Source of the DNA: Streptococcus parasanguinis
GTDB lineage: Bacteria; Bacillota; Bacilli; Lactobacillales; Streptococcaceae
NCBI RefSeq assembly: GCF_901875555.1
Contig: NZ_CABFMD010000022.1
Span: 124,001 to 188,000 of the forward strand
Direction: 5' to 3'
DNA: 64,000 nucleotides
Part shown: in pieces, positions 50,616 through 59,174 of the stretch
How the letters are laid out: each line of letters starts with the position of its first letter
Position numbering within the stretch: the stretch's first letter is position 1
Made by a program: the position numbers and the translations under genes
The notes under the pieces: generated by a model
The model's input: the letters and a program-made list of their open reading frames with translations, nothing else
Databases searched by the model: none
What the model was told of the DNA's origin: nothing

Positions 50616-52340
50616 ATGATCAGAGCTATTTGGGAGTATATCAGGGAGCGCAAGTGGCGATATGTGAAGATCGCTATGGTCCTGATTCTTTATGATTATA
50701 CCTTATTGATCCCGACGCAAGTTATTCAGCGTCTAGTGGATCATTTGAGTCAGCAGACGTTGACGCAATCCAACTTTGTATGGGATATGGTCCTCTTGGT
50801 AGGATCAGCCATCCTCAATTACCTGACGGCTTTTTATTGGCAGTTGCGCCTTTTTCAGTCGTCAGTCCATTTCAAGGCGACCCTTCAGGGACAAGCATTT
50901 CGTAAACTAGTAGCTATGCGGCGTCCCTTTTTTGAGAAATTCCGTTCAGGAGATCTCTTGACGCGGTTCACGACGGATGTCGATGGCATGGCCGACATGG
51001 CTGGTTATGGGATGATGGTGCTCCTGTTTGGTGGTGGCTTGTTTGCCTTTATTATTCCGACCATGTTTTTCATTTCTTGGCAATTAACCTTGATTTCCTT
51101 TATTCCCATGTTCTTCCTCATCGTCTCGACCTATTTTTTGAGTAGAAAGCAGGAGGATTATGTTGAGCAAAACCGGGAAGCAGTCGCTCAGTTGAATGAT
51201 GAAGTCTTGGAGTCCATCGAAGGGATTCGGGTCATGAGGGCCTATAGTAAGCGGGACCAGCAGGTCAAACAGTTTCAGAAGAAAACAGCCAGTCTATCCA
51301 AAACAGGGGATAAAATTGCTTCTATCCAATATTCTTTTGGCCCCTTAGCCCTGTTTTTTATTGGTTTTTCGACGGTCCTACTCTTGGTATTTGGAGGTCA
51401 GTCATTAGCAAGCGGGCAATTGAGCCTTGGCAAGTTATTGGCTTTGCAGCTGTATTTGGTCTTTTTAATTGAGCCTATGTGGATGATGGCGGACCTGATC
51501 TTGGTCTATCAGACAGGGCAAATGTCTTATAAAAAATTAAAAGAAGTGATTGATGAAACGGATGATCTCGAGACAGATGGTCCTAACGATTTAGAGCAGA
51601 TTGATTCGGTGCAGTTTAAGGATTATTCTTTCAGGTATCCTGGTGCTGAGCGAAAGAGTCTATCAGGCATTGATTGGACCATTCAGAAAGGACAGACAGT
51701 TGGAATTGTTGGTCGTACCGGAGCAGGAAAGACAACCTTGGTTCGACAATTCTTGCGGCAGTACCCAGTTGGTGAGGGAGAATTCTTGGTCAACCAGCAA
51801 CCGATCGTGGACTACAACCGACACTCCATTGAAGCTAAAATCGGCTATGTTTCCCAAGAACATATTTTATTCTCAAAATCCATTCGTGACAATATTGCTC
51901 TGGGTAAAAATGGAGCCAGTGAAGAGGATTTGGTGGAAGCTGTAGCCCAAGCTGCTTTTGCGGATGATCTTGAGCGGATGTCTCAGGGAATGGACACCAT
52001 GATTGGTGAGAAAGGGGTCTCTGTATCAGGTGGTCAAAAACAACGGATCTCGTTGGCACGTGCTTTTTTAAGGGATGCGGATCTCTTGCTGTTAGATGAT
52101 TCCCTTTCGGCAGTAGATGCGAAGACCGAACAGGCCATTATTGACACCATTCAAACAGAGCGTAAAAACAAGACGACCCTCATTGTTTCCCATCGCTTGT
52201 CTGCGGTTCATCAGGCGGATTGGATCATAGTCTTGGATCAAGGACAGATTGTAGAAGAAGGTAGAGCTAGTGATTTACTGGCTCAAGAGGGCTGGTATTA
52301 TGAACAATACCAACGGCAACAAAAACAGGAAGGAGAATAA
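50616..52340 (+). CDS. patA: Heterodimeric multidrug ABC exporter subunit PatA-type
   Basis: Half-transporter of 574 residues: six-helix exporter domain (about 15-310) and ABC ATPase with Walker A GRTGAGKTT near 367, signature VSGGQKQ and Walker B LLLLDDSLSAVD. The residue after the Walker B aspartate is Asp instead of the catalytic Glu, as in BmrC/PatA-type subunits with one degenerate site. It resembles B. subtilis BmrC (YheI) throughout. Such pairs export fluoroquinolones and dyes. The ribosome site is AAAAGGAG, and it follows a tandem-terminator leader. patB starts two bases after its stop. Confidence 0.88.
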   Translation: MIRAIWEYIRERKWRYVKIAMVLILYDYTLLIPTQVIQRLVDHLSQQTLTQSNFVWDMVLLVGSAILNYLTAFYWQLRLFQSSVHFKATLQGQAFRKLVAMRRPFFEKFRSGDLLTRFTTDVDGMADMAGYGMMVLLFGGGLFAFIIPTMFFISWQLTLISFIPMFFLIVSTYFLSRKQEDYVEQNREAVAQLNDEVLESIEGIRVMRAYSKRDQQVKQFQKKTASLSKTGDKIASIQYSFGPLALFFIGFSTVLLLVFGGQSLASGQLSLGKLLALQLYLVFLIEPMWMMADLILVYQTGQMSYKKLKEVIDETDDLETDGPNDLEQIDSVQFKDYSFRYPGAERKSLSGIDWTIQKGQTVGIVGRTGAGKTTLVRQFLRQYPVGEGEFLVNQQPIVDYNRHSIEAKIGYVSQEHILFSKSIRDNIALGKNGASEEDLVEAVAQAAFADDLERMSQGMDTMIGEKGVSVSGGQKQRISLARAFLRDADLLLLDDSLSAVDAKTEQAIIDTIQTERKNKTTLIVSHRLSAVHQADWIIVLDQGQIVEEGRASDLLAQEGWYYEQYQRQQKQEGE

Positions 52341-52341
52341 G

Positions 52342-54078
52342 ATGAAAGTATTGAAACGATTATTATCTTGGATTACTCTTTATCCGACGGTCTTTCTTTC
52401 CGGCTTTATTTGTCTTTTACTAGCGACCATCTTTTCTGAGCTGTCTCCTTTTCTTCTCCAAAAGATGATCGATGGGCCTTTGACTGCACTGACCCACGGT
52501 GGAGGACAAGAGGACTTGCTTCAGATGGGAGCATTTTATCTCTTAGTCTTGAGCCTAGGACAGCTGATTAGCTACCTAGGAAATCGGATCTTGCTACACG
52601 GAAGTAATCAAGTAACCGCTAGTCTGAGAGACCAAGCCTTTCAAGTCATGCAAGGTCTGCCTATTTCTTATTTTGATGATAAACCGGCTGGGAAGATCGC
52701 AACAAGAATTGTCAATGATACGGAGACCTTGCGGACCCAGTTTTATAACTCTTGTATGATACTAGTCATCTATTTGGTGCGATTTCTCTTTATCCTAGGG
52801 ATTCTCTTTTACCTGAGTCCTATGATGGGGCTACTCTTGTGTCTGGTTTTTCCAATTTTCTATGGAATCCAGTATCTCTACAAGGTCATGACGGACCAGC
52901 CTATGAAGGATTTTTTTGATGCGAGAAGCGAGGTCAATACCCAAGTCAATGAACTCTTGCATGGTGCCAGTATGATTCAGCTCTATCATCAAGAGCCTGG
53001 TGTGGTAGAGGAATTTGAAGCCACTACCCAGAAGATGCTAGGAGCTAATGATCGGATCCTCTTAGCTGATTCAATCGCTTCTTGGACCTTGACAGAATTG
53101 CTCAAGTTTTTAGTGATTGCAAGTATATTGACCATCGCTGGGATTTCTTTCCTACAGGGGAATATCGGTGTGACAGCTGGTTTCTTATTTATCAATATTA
53201 ACTATGTTATCAATCTGTTTGATCTCATGGCCAATCTTAGTCGTCAATTTCCCAATATTCGGCGATCACTAGAGACGGGGAGTCGCGTCCTTGCCTTCTT
53301 GGATCAACCCTTAGAGGCCGACGGTGTATCGGAACTGAAGATAGAAAAGGCTCAAGTCGTGTTTGATGATGTTCAATTTGCTTATGAAGAAGGCAAGCCA
53401 GTTTTACAAGATATTGCCTTTCAGGCTAGTCCAGGTCAAACCATTGCCCTTGTGGGCCATACTGGATCGGGTAAATCTTCGATTATGAACCTGCTCTATC
53501 GTTTCTACGATCCTCAAGAAGGAGCAATTTTGATCGATGGTCAAGATATTCGCCAAGTCTCTCGTGAGAGCCTACGAAGCCACATGGGAATTGTCTTGCA
53601 AGATCCTTATCTATTTACAGGAACCATTGCCAGTAATGTGGCCATGAGCCAGGATCACATTGATCGGGATGCGGTCAAAGAGGCGCTGAAAAAAGTCGGA
53701 GCATGGCCCTTTGTAGAGCGCCTTGAAAAGAGTATCGACCATCCAGTCGTAGAAAAGGGATCCGCTTTTTCAAGTGGCGAGCGACAGTTGATTTCCTTTG
53801 CGCGGACGCTCTATATGAATCCGAACATCCTGATTTTAGATGAGGCGACCTCTCACATCGATACAGAGACGGAAGAAGTCATTCAGAAGGCCATGGCAGT
53901 CCTGCAAAAAGGACGGACTACCTTTATCATTGCCCACCGCTTATCGACCATTCAAGATGCAGATCAGATCTTAGTCTTATCTGAAGGACGCATTGTAGAG
54001 CGTGGTCGACATGAGGATTTGATCGCGCAAGGCGGGATCTATGCCCAGATGAATGCCATCCAGCAAACGGTAGTGTAA
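52342..54078 (+). CDS. patB: Heterodimeric multidrug ABC exporter subunit PatB-type
   Basis: Half-transporter of 578 residues, partner of the preceding gene. Exporter domain about 1-315; ATPase with Walker A GHTGSGKSS near 372 and Walker B ILILDEATSHID with the normal catalytic Glu. Its signature is SSGERQ in place of LSGGQ, so the two composite ATP sites differ: one canonical, one degenerate. The ATG at 52342 follows AGGAGA; the frame extends 24 codons upstream into patA but without a start of merit. Confidence 0.88.
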   Translation: MKVLKRLLSWITLYPTVFLSGFICLLLATIFSELSPFLLQKMIDGPLTALTHGGGQEDLLQMGAFYLLVLSLGQLISYLGNRILLHGSNQVTASLRDQAFQVMQGLPISYFDDKPAGKIATRIVNDTETLRTQFYNSCMILVIYLVRFLFILGILFYLSPMMGLLLCLVFPIFYGIQYLYKVMTDQPMKDFFDARSEVNTQVNELLHGASMIQLYHQEPGVVEEFEATTQKMLGANDRILLADSIASWTLTELLKFLVIASILTIAGISFLQGNIGVTAGFLFININYVINLFDLMANLSRQFPNIRRSLETGSRVLAFLDQPLEADGVSELKIEKAQVVFDDVQFAYEEGKPVLQDIAFQASPGQTIALVGHTGSGKSSIMNLLYRFYDPQEGAILIDGQDIRQVSRESLRSHMGIVLQDPYLFTGTIASNVAMSQDHIDRDAVKEALKKVGAWPFVERLEKSIDHPVVEKGSAFSSGERQLISFARTLYMNPNILILDEATSHIDTETEEVIQKAMAVLQKGRTTFIIAHRLSTIQDADQILVLSEGRIVERGRHEDLIAQGGIYAQMNAIQQTVV

Positions 54079-54106
54079 GATGATCATGCAAAGAAAAAGT
54101 TTGAAA

Positions 54107-54141
54107 ACCAGCCTGTATCTAGTATATAGGCTGGTTTTTGT
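54107..54141 (+). terminator. patAB terminator
   Basis: AAACCAGCCT pairs with AGGCTGGTTT around a 13-base loop, then T. The T-run adjoins the TATAAT of the ybeY promoter (about 54144-54149). Confidence 0.88.
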
Positions 54142-54175
54142 GATATAATAAAGTGATAATAGTGAGGTGATCCAG

Positions 54176-54673
54176 ATGTATATTGAAATGGTCGATGAGA
54201 CGGGTCAAGTCTCTGATGAAATCTTAAAACAAACACGAGAAATTTTGGAATTTGCGGCCCAAAAGATTGGGAAAGAAGACAAGGAGATGGCGGTAACGTT
54301 TGTGACCAACGAACGCAGTCATGAACTCAATCTTGAATACCGAGATACGGATCGTCCGACAGATGTCATCAGTTTAGAATACAAGCCTGAGATGGAGATC
54401 GCGATTGATGAGGAAGATTTGGCTGAAAATCCAGAATTGGCAGAGATGATGGCAGAATTTGATACCTATATCGGTGAGCTCTTTATTTCAATTGACAAGG
54501 CGCGGGAGCAAGCGGAAGAATATGGCCATAGCTTTGAGCGCGAAATGGGATTTTTGGCAGTACATGGCTTTCTTCATATCAATGGCTATGATCATTATAC
54601 GCCGGAGGAAGAAAAGGAAATGTTTGGCTTACAGGAAGAGATTTTGACAGCCTATGGACTCACACGACAATAA
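54176..54673 (+). CDS. ybeY: Endoribonuclease YbeY
   Basis: Metal-dependent RNase of 165 residues acting in 16S rRNA 3' maturation and ribosome quality control. The zinc motif [11 protein letters not shown] lies near 131-141, and [11 protein letters not shown] is the other family mark. The ATG at 54176 has the strong ribosome site GAGGTGAT; a GTG three codons earlier overlaps that site. It overlaps dgkA by 20 bases. It starts the conserved ybeY-dgkA-era-mutM-coaE run. Confidence 0.96.
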   Translation: MYIEMVDETGQVSDEILKQTREILEFAAQKIGKEDKEMAVTFVTNERSHELNLEYRDTDRPTDVISLEYKPEMEIAIDEEDLAENPELAEMMAEFDTYIGELFISIDKAREQAEEYGHSFEREMGFLAVHGFLHINGYDHYTPEEEKEMFGLQEEILTAYGLTRQ

Positions 54674-55052
54674 ACGAAAATGGAAAAACCGGGACTTCAC
54701 TTCTAGTTTGGAGTTCGCAATTACAGGGATTTTTACTGCCATTAAAGAGGAGCGCAATATGCGCAAGCATGCTCTTTCTTCATTAGGAGCCCTTCTTGCG
54801 GGTTTGCTTTTTCGGATTTCTGCAACAGAATGGCTCTTTTTATTGCTCAGCATCACCTTGGTCATTGCTTTTGAGATTGTGAATTCGGCCATTGAAAATG
54901 TGGTGGATCTGGCCAGTGACTATCATTTTTCGATGCTAGCAAAGAATGCCAAAGACATGGCGGCTGGGGCTGTTCTGGTCGTATCAGGTTTTGCCTTGGT
55001 GACAGGATTAATCATTTTTGTGCCCAAATTCTGGGCTTTGGTATTTGGATAA
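54654..55052 (+). CDS. dgkA: Diacylglycerol/undecaprenol kinase
   Basis: Membrane protein of 132 residues with three hydrophobic helices and the DgkA motif [19 protein letters not shown] (about 74-92). In Gram-positive bacteria this family phosphorylates undecaprenol, feeding cell-wall lipid carrier recycling. Overlap with ybeY indicates coupling. Confidence 0.95.
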   Translation: MDSHDNKRKWKNRDFTSSLEFAITGIFTAIKEERNMRKHALSSLGALLAGLLFRISATEWLFLLLSITLVIAFEIVNSAIENVVDLASDYHFSMLAKNAKDMAAGAVLVVSGFALVTGLIIFVPKFWALVFG

Positions 55053-55081
55053 GAGGGAACATGCCCTCGTGAAAGGAAATT

Positions 55082-55981
55082 ATGACGTTTAAATCAGGCT
55101 TTGTAGCCATTTTAGGACGTCCCAATGTTGGGAAGTCAACTTTTTTGAACCACGTCATGGGGCAAAAGATTGCCATCATGAGTGATAAGGCGCAGACAAC
55201 GCGCAACAAGATTATGGGGATCTACACAACCGATAAAGAGCAAATTGTCTTTATTGATACTCCGGGGATTCACAAACCCAAGACAGCTCTCGGGGACTTC
55301 ATGGTGGAATCAGCTTACAGCACTCTTCGAGAAGTCGATACGGTCCTCTTTATGGTGCCAGCGGATGAAGCACGTGGCAAAGGCGATGACATGATTATGG
55401 GGCGCTTAAAAGAGGCTAAAGTACCTGTGATTCTTGTGGTCAATAAGATCGACAAAGTCCATCCAGACCAACTCTTAGCACAAATTGATGATTTTAGAAA
55501 TCAAATGGATTTCAAGGAAATTGTGCCGATTTCAGCCCTACAAGGCAATAATGTCTCGCGATTGGTGGATATCTTAAGTGAAAATTTGGAAGAAGGTTTC
55601 CAATATTTCCCAGAAAACCAAATCACCGATCACCCAGAGCGTTTCTTGGTTTCTGAGATGATTCGTGAAAAGGTGCTTCAATTGACCCGTGAAGAAATTC
55701 CGCATTCAGTTGCGGTCGTGATTGATTCCATGAAGCGAGACGAAGAAACGGACAAGGTTCATATCCGTGCGACCATTATGGTTGAGCGGGATAGCCAAAA
55801 AGGAATTGTCATTGGGAAGCAAGGTTCCATGCTTAAGAAAATCGGAACCCTTGCGCGGAAGGATATCGAGCTGATGCTAGGGGACAAGGTCTTTCTTGAA
55901 ACCTGGGTCAAGGTCAAGAAAAATTGGCGGGATAAGAAATTAGACCTTGCTGATTTCGGATACAACGAAAAAGAATATTAA
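55082..55981 (+). CDS. era: GTPase Era
   Basis: GTPase of 299 residues needed for 30S subunit assembly. G1 GRPNVGKST (10-18), G3 DTPG near 58, G4 NKID near 122, and a C-terminal KH domain (about 205-285, [15 protein letters not shown]) that binds the 16S rRNA 3' end. Ribosome site AAAGGAAA. Confidence 0.97.
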   Translation: MTFKSGFVAILGRPNVGKSTFLNHVMGQKIAIMSDKAQTTRNKIMGIYTTDKEQIVFIDTPGIHKPKTALGDFMVESAYSTLREVDTVLFMVPADEARGKGDDMIMGRLKEAKVPVILVVNKIDKVHPDQLLAQIDDFRNQMDFKEIVPISALQGNNVSRLVDILSENLEEGFQYFPENQITDHPERFLVSEMIREKVLQLTREEIPHSVAVVIDSMKRDEETDKVHIRATIMVERDSQKGIVIGKQGSMLKKIGTLARKDIELMLGDKVFLETWVKVKKNWRDKKLDLADFGYNEKEY

Positions 55982-56026
55982 TAAGAGGTGGGCAGGGGCC
56001 TGCTTCTTGTTTTTGAAAGGAGCCCT

Positions 56027-56851
56027 ATGCCAGAATTACCAGAAGTTGAGACCGTTCGACGAGGTCTTGAGAAATTAATTCTTGGAAAAACTATCCAGTC
56101 AGTGGAAGTAAAGTATCCAAAGATGATCCATACAGATCTAGATGCCTTCCTTCATGATCTACCGGGGCAAGCGGTTCGCGCCATGGGACGACGGGGCAAA
56201 TACCTTTTGTTTTATCTGACGGATCTGGTCCTCATCTCGCATTTGCGGATGGAAGGCAAGTATTTCTTTTATCCAGATGAGGTTCCTCTTCGCAAGCACG
56301 CCCATGTCTTCTTTCACTTTACAGATGGCAGCACCCTGGTCTATGAAGATGTCCGCAAGTTTGGAACCATGGAAGTCATCATACCTGAGCTTCTAGACAG
56401 CTATTTTTTGAATAAAAAACTTGGTCCAGAACCCACGGAAGAGGATTTTAAAGGGCCAGCCTTCCAAGCTGCTCTTAAACAGTCCAAGAAACCTATTAAA
56501 TCAGCTCTTTTGGACCAAAAATTGGTAGCTGGGTTGGGCAATATCTATGTAGATGAAGTACTCTATCGAGCCCAGGTTCATCCGGCACGGTTAGGTCAAA
56601 GTTTGACGGCTAGAGAAGTCAAAGCCATCCGCAAAGAAACAATTGCCGTATTGGCTCAGGCCGTTGAAAAGGGTGGCTCCACCATTCGCTCCTACAGCAA
56701 TGCTTTTGGAGAGGATGGCACCATGCAGGAAGAGCATCAAGTCTATGGAAAGACAGGTCAGCCTTGTTTGCGCTGCGGGACACCGATTGAGAAAATCCAG
56801 CTGGGGGGACGCGGGACCCATTTTTGCCCCCACTGCCAAAAGGAGAACTAG
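56027..56851 (+). CDS. mutM: Formamidopyrimidine-DNA glycosylase
   Basis: Base-excision repair enzyme of 274 residues that removes 8-oxoguanine and formamidopyrimidines. The N-terminal PELPEVETV (P2 and E3 catalytic), the helix-two-turn-helix [13 protein letters not shown] and the C-terminal zinc finger PCLRCG..FCPHC are all present. ATG 56027 gives the mature PELPEV start after AAAGGAG; the upstream frame is not needed. coaE follows directly. Confidence 0.97.
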   Translation: MPELPEVETVRRGLEKLILGKTIQSVEVKYPKMIHTDLDAFLHDLPGQAVRAMGRRGKYLLFYLTDLVLISHLRMEGKYFFYPDEVPLRKHAHVFFHFTDGSTLVYEDVRKFGTMEVIIPELLDSYFLNKKLGPEPTEEDFKGPAFQAALKQSKKPIKSALLDQKLVAGLGNIYVDEVLYRAQVHPARLGQSLTAREVKAIRKETIAVLAQAVEKGGSTIRSYSNAFGEDGTMQEEHQVYGKTGQPCLRCGTPIEKIQLGGRGTHFCPHCQKEN

Positions 56852-57448
56852 ATGGCGAGAATCATCGGATTAACAGGAGGGATTGCTTCAGGAAAGTCCA
56901 CTGTCACCTCCTATCTAAGAGATAAAGGTTATATGGTCATCGATGCTGATCGAGTGGTTCATGACTTACAAGCACCAGGAGGAGCCCTTTACCGTGTCTT
57001 AGTAGACCATTTTGGGAAGGAGATTCTCACAGAAAATGGAGAACTGGATCGCGTCGCTCTCGGTCAACGAATTTTTTCAGATCCTAGTGAACGAGACTGG
57101 TCCAATCGCGTCCAAGGCCAGCTGATTCGTGAGGCTCTGGTAGATGCAAGAGACAGGCAAGCAGCTCAAACAGCTCTCTTTTTTATGGACATTCCGCTCT
57201 TAATCGAGCAGCATTATGAAGAGTGGTTTGAGGCTGTATGGTTGGTAGCTGTCTCAAAAGAAACCCAGCTCAAGCGCCTGATGGAACGCAACCACTTGTC
57301 AGAAATACAGGCTCAAGAGCGAATTGCAGCTCAAATGCCGTTAGACGAAAAAAGAGCCCATGCAGATCTGGTTCTAGACAACAATGGAGATCTCGCTGTT
57401 CTCTATACTCAGTTAGATGTGGCTCTACAACAATTAGAAAGAAGATGA
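56852..57448 (+). CDS. coaE: Dephospho-CoA kinase
   Basis: Enzyme of 198 residues catalysing the last step of coenzyme A synthesis. P-loop GGIASGKST (8-16), DADRVVHDL (30-38) and MDIPLL near 112 fit the family. The start immediately follows the mutM stop. Its stop TGA lies only a few bases before the next conserved coding frame. Confidence 0.96.
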   Translation: MARIIGLTGGIASGKSTVTSYLRDKGYMVIDADRVVHDLQAPGGALYRVLVDHFGKEILTENGELDRVALGQRIFSDPSERDWSNRVQGQLIREALVDARDRQAAQTALFFMDIPLLIEQHYEEWFEAVWLVAVSKETQLKRLMERNHLSEIQAQERIAAQMPLDEKRAHADLVLDNNGDLAVLYTQLDVALQQLERR

Positions 57449-57452
57449 TCTT

Positions 57453-58664
57453 ATCACAAGAGAAGTCAATTGGCGTAAAAATTTATGGATCGCTTGGATC
57501 GGTTGTTTTTTCATCGGAGCTAGCCTTTCCTTAGTTGTACCGTTTATGGCCCTTTTTGTGGAAGAATTGGGCGTTACGGGCAAGGCTGTTCCTTTTTATG
57601 CAGGGATTGCTGTTGCGAGTTCTTCTGTCACCTCTGCGATCATGTCTCCTATCTGGGGAAGCCTGGCTGACCGATTTGGTCGCAAACCCATGATGCTTAG
57701 AGCTTCTATTGCCATGACTCTGACCATGGGCGGGATCGCCTTTGTGCCGTCGGTCCTTTGGCTTTTGGTTTTGCGCTTACTCAATGGTGTCTTTTCAGGA
57801 TTTGTTCCTAATAGTACAGCCTTGATCGCGAGTCAAGTCCCCAAGGACCAATCAGGCTATGCCCTAGGGACCTTATCGACCGGTGTCGTGGCGGGTACCC
57901 TGATGGGACCCTTGATCGGGGGCTTCATTGCGGAGAATTTAGGAATGCGCAATGTCTTTCTTTTAGTAGGATTCTTCTTATTTCTGGTTTCCCTTTTGAC
58001 CTTCTGGGGGATCGAGGAAGACTACGAGCCTCTTCCAAAAGAAGAACAAAAATCCAGCTGGGAATTGGTAAAATCTATTCAGCAAAAAGATATTCTCTTG
58101 GGCCTCTTTTTAACCAGTATGACCATTCAAATGATCGCCCAATCTATCTCACCAGTCCTGCCACTCTATGTGAGGGCTTTAGGGCAAAAAAATAATCTCA
58201 TCTTCGTGTCGGGGATGATCGTTTCAGCTATGGGAGTCTCTAGCATGCTCTTTGCAGGTTGGATGGGGAAATTAGGAGATCGCATAGGAAATCACAGGCT
58301 TTTATTGATTGCTCTTTTTTATAGTGGTTGTCTTTATATGCTGTGCGCCCAAGCACAAAATCCACTACAATTGGGGATTTTACGCTTTCTCTTTGGGATT
58401 GGAACCGGAGCCTTATTACCAGGAGTTTCTGCTTTGTTAAATCGCTTAACTCCTCCAGAAGGCATCTCACGGATCTTTAGCTACAACCAACTCTTTTACT
58501 ATCTAGGGGGCGTATTAGGGCCCATGATGGGATCTGGAATTTTCATGCATTTTGGTTACCATTGGGTCTTCTATGGAACGGCGCTCCTGGCCTTTACAGA
58601 CTTATTGTTCCTCTTGTTCTTATTTAGAAAGTATTTGAAAGTGAGAGACGTACGTGCGAATTAA
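57453..58664 (+). CDS. pmrA: PmrA-type MFS multidrug exporter with unusual start
   Basis: Twelve-helix MFS exporter resembling pneumococcal Pmr[12 protein letters not shown] is motif A and [17 protein letters not shown] a later motif. Conserved coding continues upstream of the first ATG (57546): codons 57456-57545 encode [17 protein letters not shown] and the rest of helix 1. That stretch has no ATG, GTG or TTG in frame; the family start falls on ATC at 57453. Either ATC is used, or the start codon has been lost and a product lacking helix 1 is made from 57546. I give the longer extent because the frame is conserved. It ends overlapping rpmG by 11 bases. Confidence 0.75.
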   Translation: MTREVNWRKNLWIAWIGCFFIGASLSLVVPFMALFVEELGVTGKAVPFYAGIAVASSSVTSAIMSPIWGSLADRFGRKPMMLRASIAMTLTMGGIAFVPSVLWLLVLRLLNGVFSGFVPNSTALIASQVPKDQSGYALGTLSTGVVAGTLMGPLIGGFIAENLGMRNVFLLVGFFLFLVSLLTFWGIEEDYEPLPKEEQKSSWELVKSIQQKDILLGLFLTSMTIQMIAQSISPVLPLYVRALGQKNNLIFVSGMIVSAMGVSSMLFAGWMGKLGDRIGNHRLLLIALFYSGCLYMLCAQAQNPLQLGILRFLFGIGTGALLPGVSALLNRLTPPEGISRIFSYNQLFYYLGGVLGPMMGSGIFMHFGYHWVFYGTALLAFTDLLFLLFLFRKYLKVRDVRAN

Positions 58665-58803
58665 AGTTCAATTGACCTGCACAAGCTGTGGCAGTCAGAA
58701 TTATTTAACTAGTAAAAATACCAAAACCCATCCCGAAAAGATTGAGGTTCTGAAATACTGTCCTAAGGAAAGAAAAGTAACCTTACATATTGAATCGAAA
58801 TGA
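58654..58803 (+). CDS. rpmG: 50S ribosomal protein L33
   Basis: Protein of 49 residues starting with GTG at 58654, overlapping the exporter gene end. It reads [18 protein letters not shown] at the start and ends HIESK, closely like the L33 found at this place in pneumococcus. One CxxC pair (C9, C12) is present; the second pair found in zinc-binding L33 is reduced to a single Cys (YCPKE). Binds 23S rRNA near the E site. Confidence 0.9.
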   Translation: MRIKVQLTCTSCGSQNYLTSKNTKTHPEKIEVLKYCPKERKVTLHIESK

Positions 58804-58818
58804 ATTTCATGGTATAAT
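58790..58818 (+). promoter_or_regulatory. secG promoter inside the rpmG 3' end
   Basis: TTGAAT (58790-58795), 17-base spacer, TATAAT (58813-58818). Confidence 0.7.
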
Positions 58819-58844
58819 AGTGAGGATTTTAAGGAGTTTTGAAT

Positions 58845-59078
58845 ATGAGCGGAGCATTAACAACTATTTTACTAGTATTATCAGTATTGATTATTATCGC
58901 AATTTTTATGCAACCAACAAAAAACCAATCGAGCAACGTCTTTGACGCAAGCTCAAATGACTTGTTTGAACGTTCAAAAGCGCGCGGGTTTGAAGCCGTG
59001 ATGCAGCGTTTGACAGGAGTCATGATTTTCTTCTGGCTGTTGATCGCGATGATCTTAATGGTACTTTCTAGTAGATAA
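58845..59078 (+). CDS. secG: Preprotein translocase subunit SecG
   Basis: Membrane protein of 77 residues with two helices (about 4-22 and 55-75) joined by a short cytoplasmic loop (NQSSNVFDASSNDLFERSKARG), the SecG layout. It is part of the SecYEG channel. ATG 58845 is eight bases after AAGGAG; a TTG two codons earlier is too close to it. Confidence 0.93.
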   Translation: MSGALTTILLVLSVLIIIAIFMQPTKNQSSNVFDASSNDLFERSKARGFEAVMQRLTGVMIFFWLLIAMILMVLSSR

Positions 59079-59079
59079 G

Positions 59080-59112
59080 ATAGGCTCAGACAATGTCTTT
59101 GCCTATTTTTAT
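59080..59112 (+). terminator. secG terminator
   Basis: ATAGGC..CAGACA / TGTCTTTGCCTAT, followed by a T-rich tail. Confidence 0.7.
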
Positions 59113-59174
59113 TTTGCAAAACAAAGACACAAGTAGATAGGAAAAAGGAGGCTGGATAACCAGCAAAAACATTC

